DNA from: Phycisphaerae bacterium
GTDB taxonomy: Bacteria > Planctomycetota > Phycisphaerae > Tepidisphaerales > Tepidisphaeraceae
DNA: 5,895 nt
Direction of reading: 5' to 3'
Assembly (NCBI GenBank): GCA_014380825.1
Contig: JACMJD010000180.1
Span: forward strand, 1-5,895
In this document: positions 4,664 through 5,895 of the stretch, one piece after another
Layout of the letters: each line of letters begins with the position of its first letter
How positions within the stretch are numbered: position 1 is the first letter of the stretch
The notes under the pieces: model-generated
What the model saw: the letters and a program-made list of their open reading frames with translations, nothing else
Told to the model about the DNA's origin: nothing
Database searches by the model: none
Translations under genes and position numbers: made by a program

Positions 4664-5895
4664 TCACTCGGCGGCTTCGATGCCAAGGTCTTTGACCTTT
4701 TTGTTGAGCGTATTGCGATTGATGCCGAGGAAATCGGCGGCTTTCGTTTTTACGCCCGCACATCTGGCCAAAGCGCGCTCGATCAACGCCCCTTCGATCT
4801 GGTCGATCACGAGCTGATAGATTTCGCCCTCGCGCTGCTCGTAGTCGCTGATCGCCTGTTCGGCGAGGCGCTTGGTGAGCTGTTCGACGCTCTCGGTCGA
4901 CTGCGTCGTGCGGCGCTGCGCGGCGAACATGCGCATGCTCAGCGGCAGAAGATCTTCGGTGAAATCTTCATCGCGACTCAGCACCACCGCGCGCTCGATC
5001 GCGTTTTCCAGCTCGCGCACGTTGCCCGGCCAGGAATATCGCAGCAGGACGTTCAGCAGATCGCGGCTGATTTTCTTCAGGCGGCGCTCGTTCACTCCGT
5101 TGTACTTATCAAGGAAGTAATCGATCAGGGCCGGAATGTCCTCACGCCGATTCCGCAGCGGCGGAAGATAAATGCTCACGACGTTCAGGCGATAAAACAA
5201 ATCTTCGCGGAACGTGTTCTTCGCGACCTCTTCCTGAAGATCGACGTTGGTGGCTGCGATCACGCGGGCGTCGACCTTTACAGTTTGCGTATCGCCCACG
5301 CGTTCGAACTCGCGCTCCTGAAGGACACGCAGGAGCTTGACCTGAAGCTGCGGTTCGAGCGTGCCGATCTCGTCGAGAAAGATCGACCCACCGTCGGCCG
5401 CCTCGAACCGGCCCATCTTGTCGCGAATCGCGCCGGTGAAACTTCCTTTGACATGACCGAACAACTCGCTCTCGAGCAGCGTGCCGGTGAGCGCGCCGCA
5501 ATTCACACGCACGAACGGTTTATCTTTCCGCGGCGAGTTGTAGTGAATCGCCTTGGCGATCATCTCTTTGCCGGTCCCGGTTTCACCGAGCAGCAAAACG
5601 GTCGCGCGGCTGTTGGCAACTTGCCCGACAACCGCGAACACTTCGTGCATGGCGGGCGAATCGCCGATGATGTTTTCGAATCGATATCGCTCGCGAACCT
5701 GCGCGCGGAGCTGTGCGTTTTCTTCGAGCAACTCTTCCTTCTGCCGCATCACCATTCGATTGATCTGAATCGCCTGCGCCAAAAACGCGGCGACGATATC
5801 GAGGAAAATGTGATCAGCCCGAAGCTGTTGATCCGAGACAAACGGCTTGTCCACCGCGAGCGCGCCGATCGTGCGGCCTTCGTTTTTGATGGGCA
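4664..5895 (-). CDS. Sigma-54-dependent transcriptional activator (GAF-AAA+-Fis), N-terminus outside the window
   Basis: This enhancer-binding protein of the NtrC/NifA class would use ATP hydrolysis to remodel sigma-54 RNA polymerase. The frame is open to the window edge, leaving 409 visible residues. The GTG at 5854 is an internal Val (GALAVDKPF), not a start. Visible residues 1-45 look like the end of a GAF sensor domain ([10 protein letters not shown], then [14 protein letters not shown]), followed by a short coiled-coil-like linker (about 46-70). The AAA+ domain runs from about 72 to 320: Walker A GETGTGKE at 103-110, the sigma-54 contact loop GSFTGA at 150-155, Walker B IFLDEIG at 171-177, sensor I region DARVIAATN, arginine-finger region FREDLFYRL at 229-237, and [10 protein letters not shown] at 288-297. 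The last 45 or so residues form a Fis-type helix-turn-helix ([20 protein letters not shown], then [12 protein letters not shown]). The GAF ligand and target promoters are unknown. No sigma-54 -24/-12 element was found by eye before the lipoprotein operon, so regulation of its neighbours is not supported. Confidence 0.93.
   Translation of the reverse strand, partial: PIKNEGRTIGALAVDKPFVSDQQLRADHIFLDIVAAFLAQAIQINRMVMRQKEELLEENAQLRAQVRERYRFENIIGDSPAMHEVFAVVGQVANSRATVLLLGETGTGKEMIAKAIHYNSPRKDKPFVRVNCGALTGTLLESELFGHVKGSFTGAIRDKMGRFEAADGGSIFLDEIGTLEPQLQVKLLRVLQEREFERVGDTQTVKVDARVIAATNVDLQEEVAKNTFREDLFYRLNVVSIYLPPLRNRREDIPALIDYFLDKYNGVNERRLKKISRDLLNVLLRYSWPGNVRELENAIERAVVLSRDEDFTEDLLPLSMRMFAAQRRTTQSTESVEQLTKRLAEQAISDYEQREGEIYQLVIDQIEGALIERALARCAGVKTKAADFLGINRNTLNKKVKDLGIEAAE

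Overview
The window looks like chromosomal DNA from a GC-rich, Gram-negative-type bacterium with an outer membrane: two of its genes carry lipoprotein signal peptides and one is a TolB-like propeller protein. The gene styles (PEGA plus PD40 propeller lipoprotein, Pro/Ala/Thr-rich lipoprotein of unknown function, GAF-AAA+-Fis regulator) and scarce strong Shine-Dalgarno sites suggest Planctomycetota, perhaps Phycisphaerae-like. That placement is an inference from remembered family styles, not from a search. I see no phage, transposase, CRISPR, rRNA or tRNA signal.

Layout, left to right. Bases 1-326 (+) hold the C-terminal end of a class I SAM-dependent methyltransferase whose start lies outside the window. 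It converges with a minus-strand gene run. Between the two facing stop codons (321-386) is a large inverted repeat made of two smaller hairpins, REP/BIME-like, probably a bidirectional terminator. The minus-strand genes, in transcription order (right to left), are: a sigma-54-dependent activator (5895-4664, N-terminus cut off by the window edge); a 220-bp gene-free gap with an 84-bp inverted-repeat element and a plausible sigma-70 promoter; a lipoprotein of unknown function (4443-3133); a lipoprotein with four PEGA-like repeats and a TolB-type beta-propeller (3060-1090); and an XTP/dITP diphosphatase, RdgB (1019-381).

The two lipoproteins and rdgB probably form one transcription unit. The lipoproteins are candidates for a joint cell-envelope role, while RdgB is nucleotide-pool housekeeping at the distal end. 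The activator is either independent or weakly linked, because the inverted repeat and a new promoter separate it from the lipoproteins.

The most unusual feature is the propeller-gene/rdgB junction. The last five codons of the propeller gene, including its TGA stop, head an array of five tandem 15-bp units. In one frame every unit ends in a stop. In another the array is an open 25-codon micro-ORF whose start overlaps the upstream stop (ATGA) and whose stop overlaps the rdgB start (ATGA). This would be a ready-made termination-reinitiation bridge, and its frame does not depend on repeat copy number.
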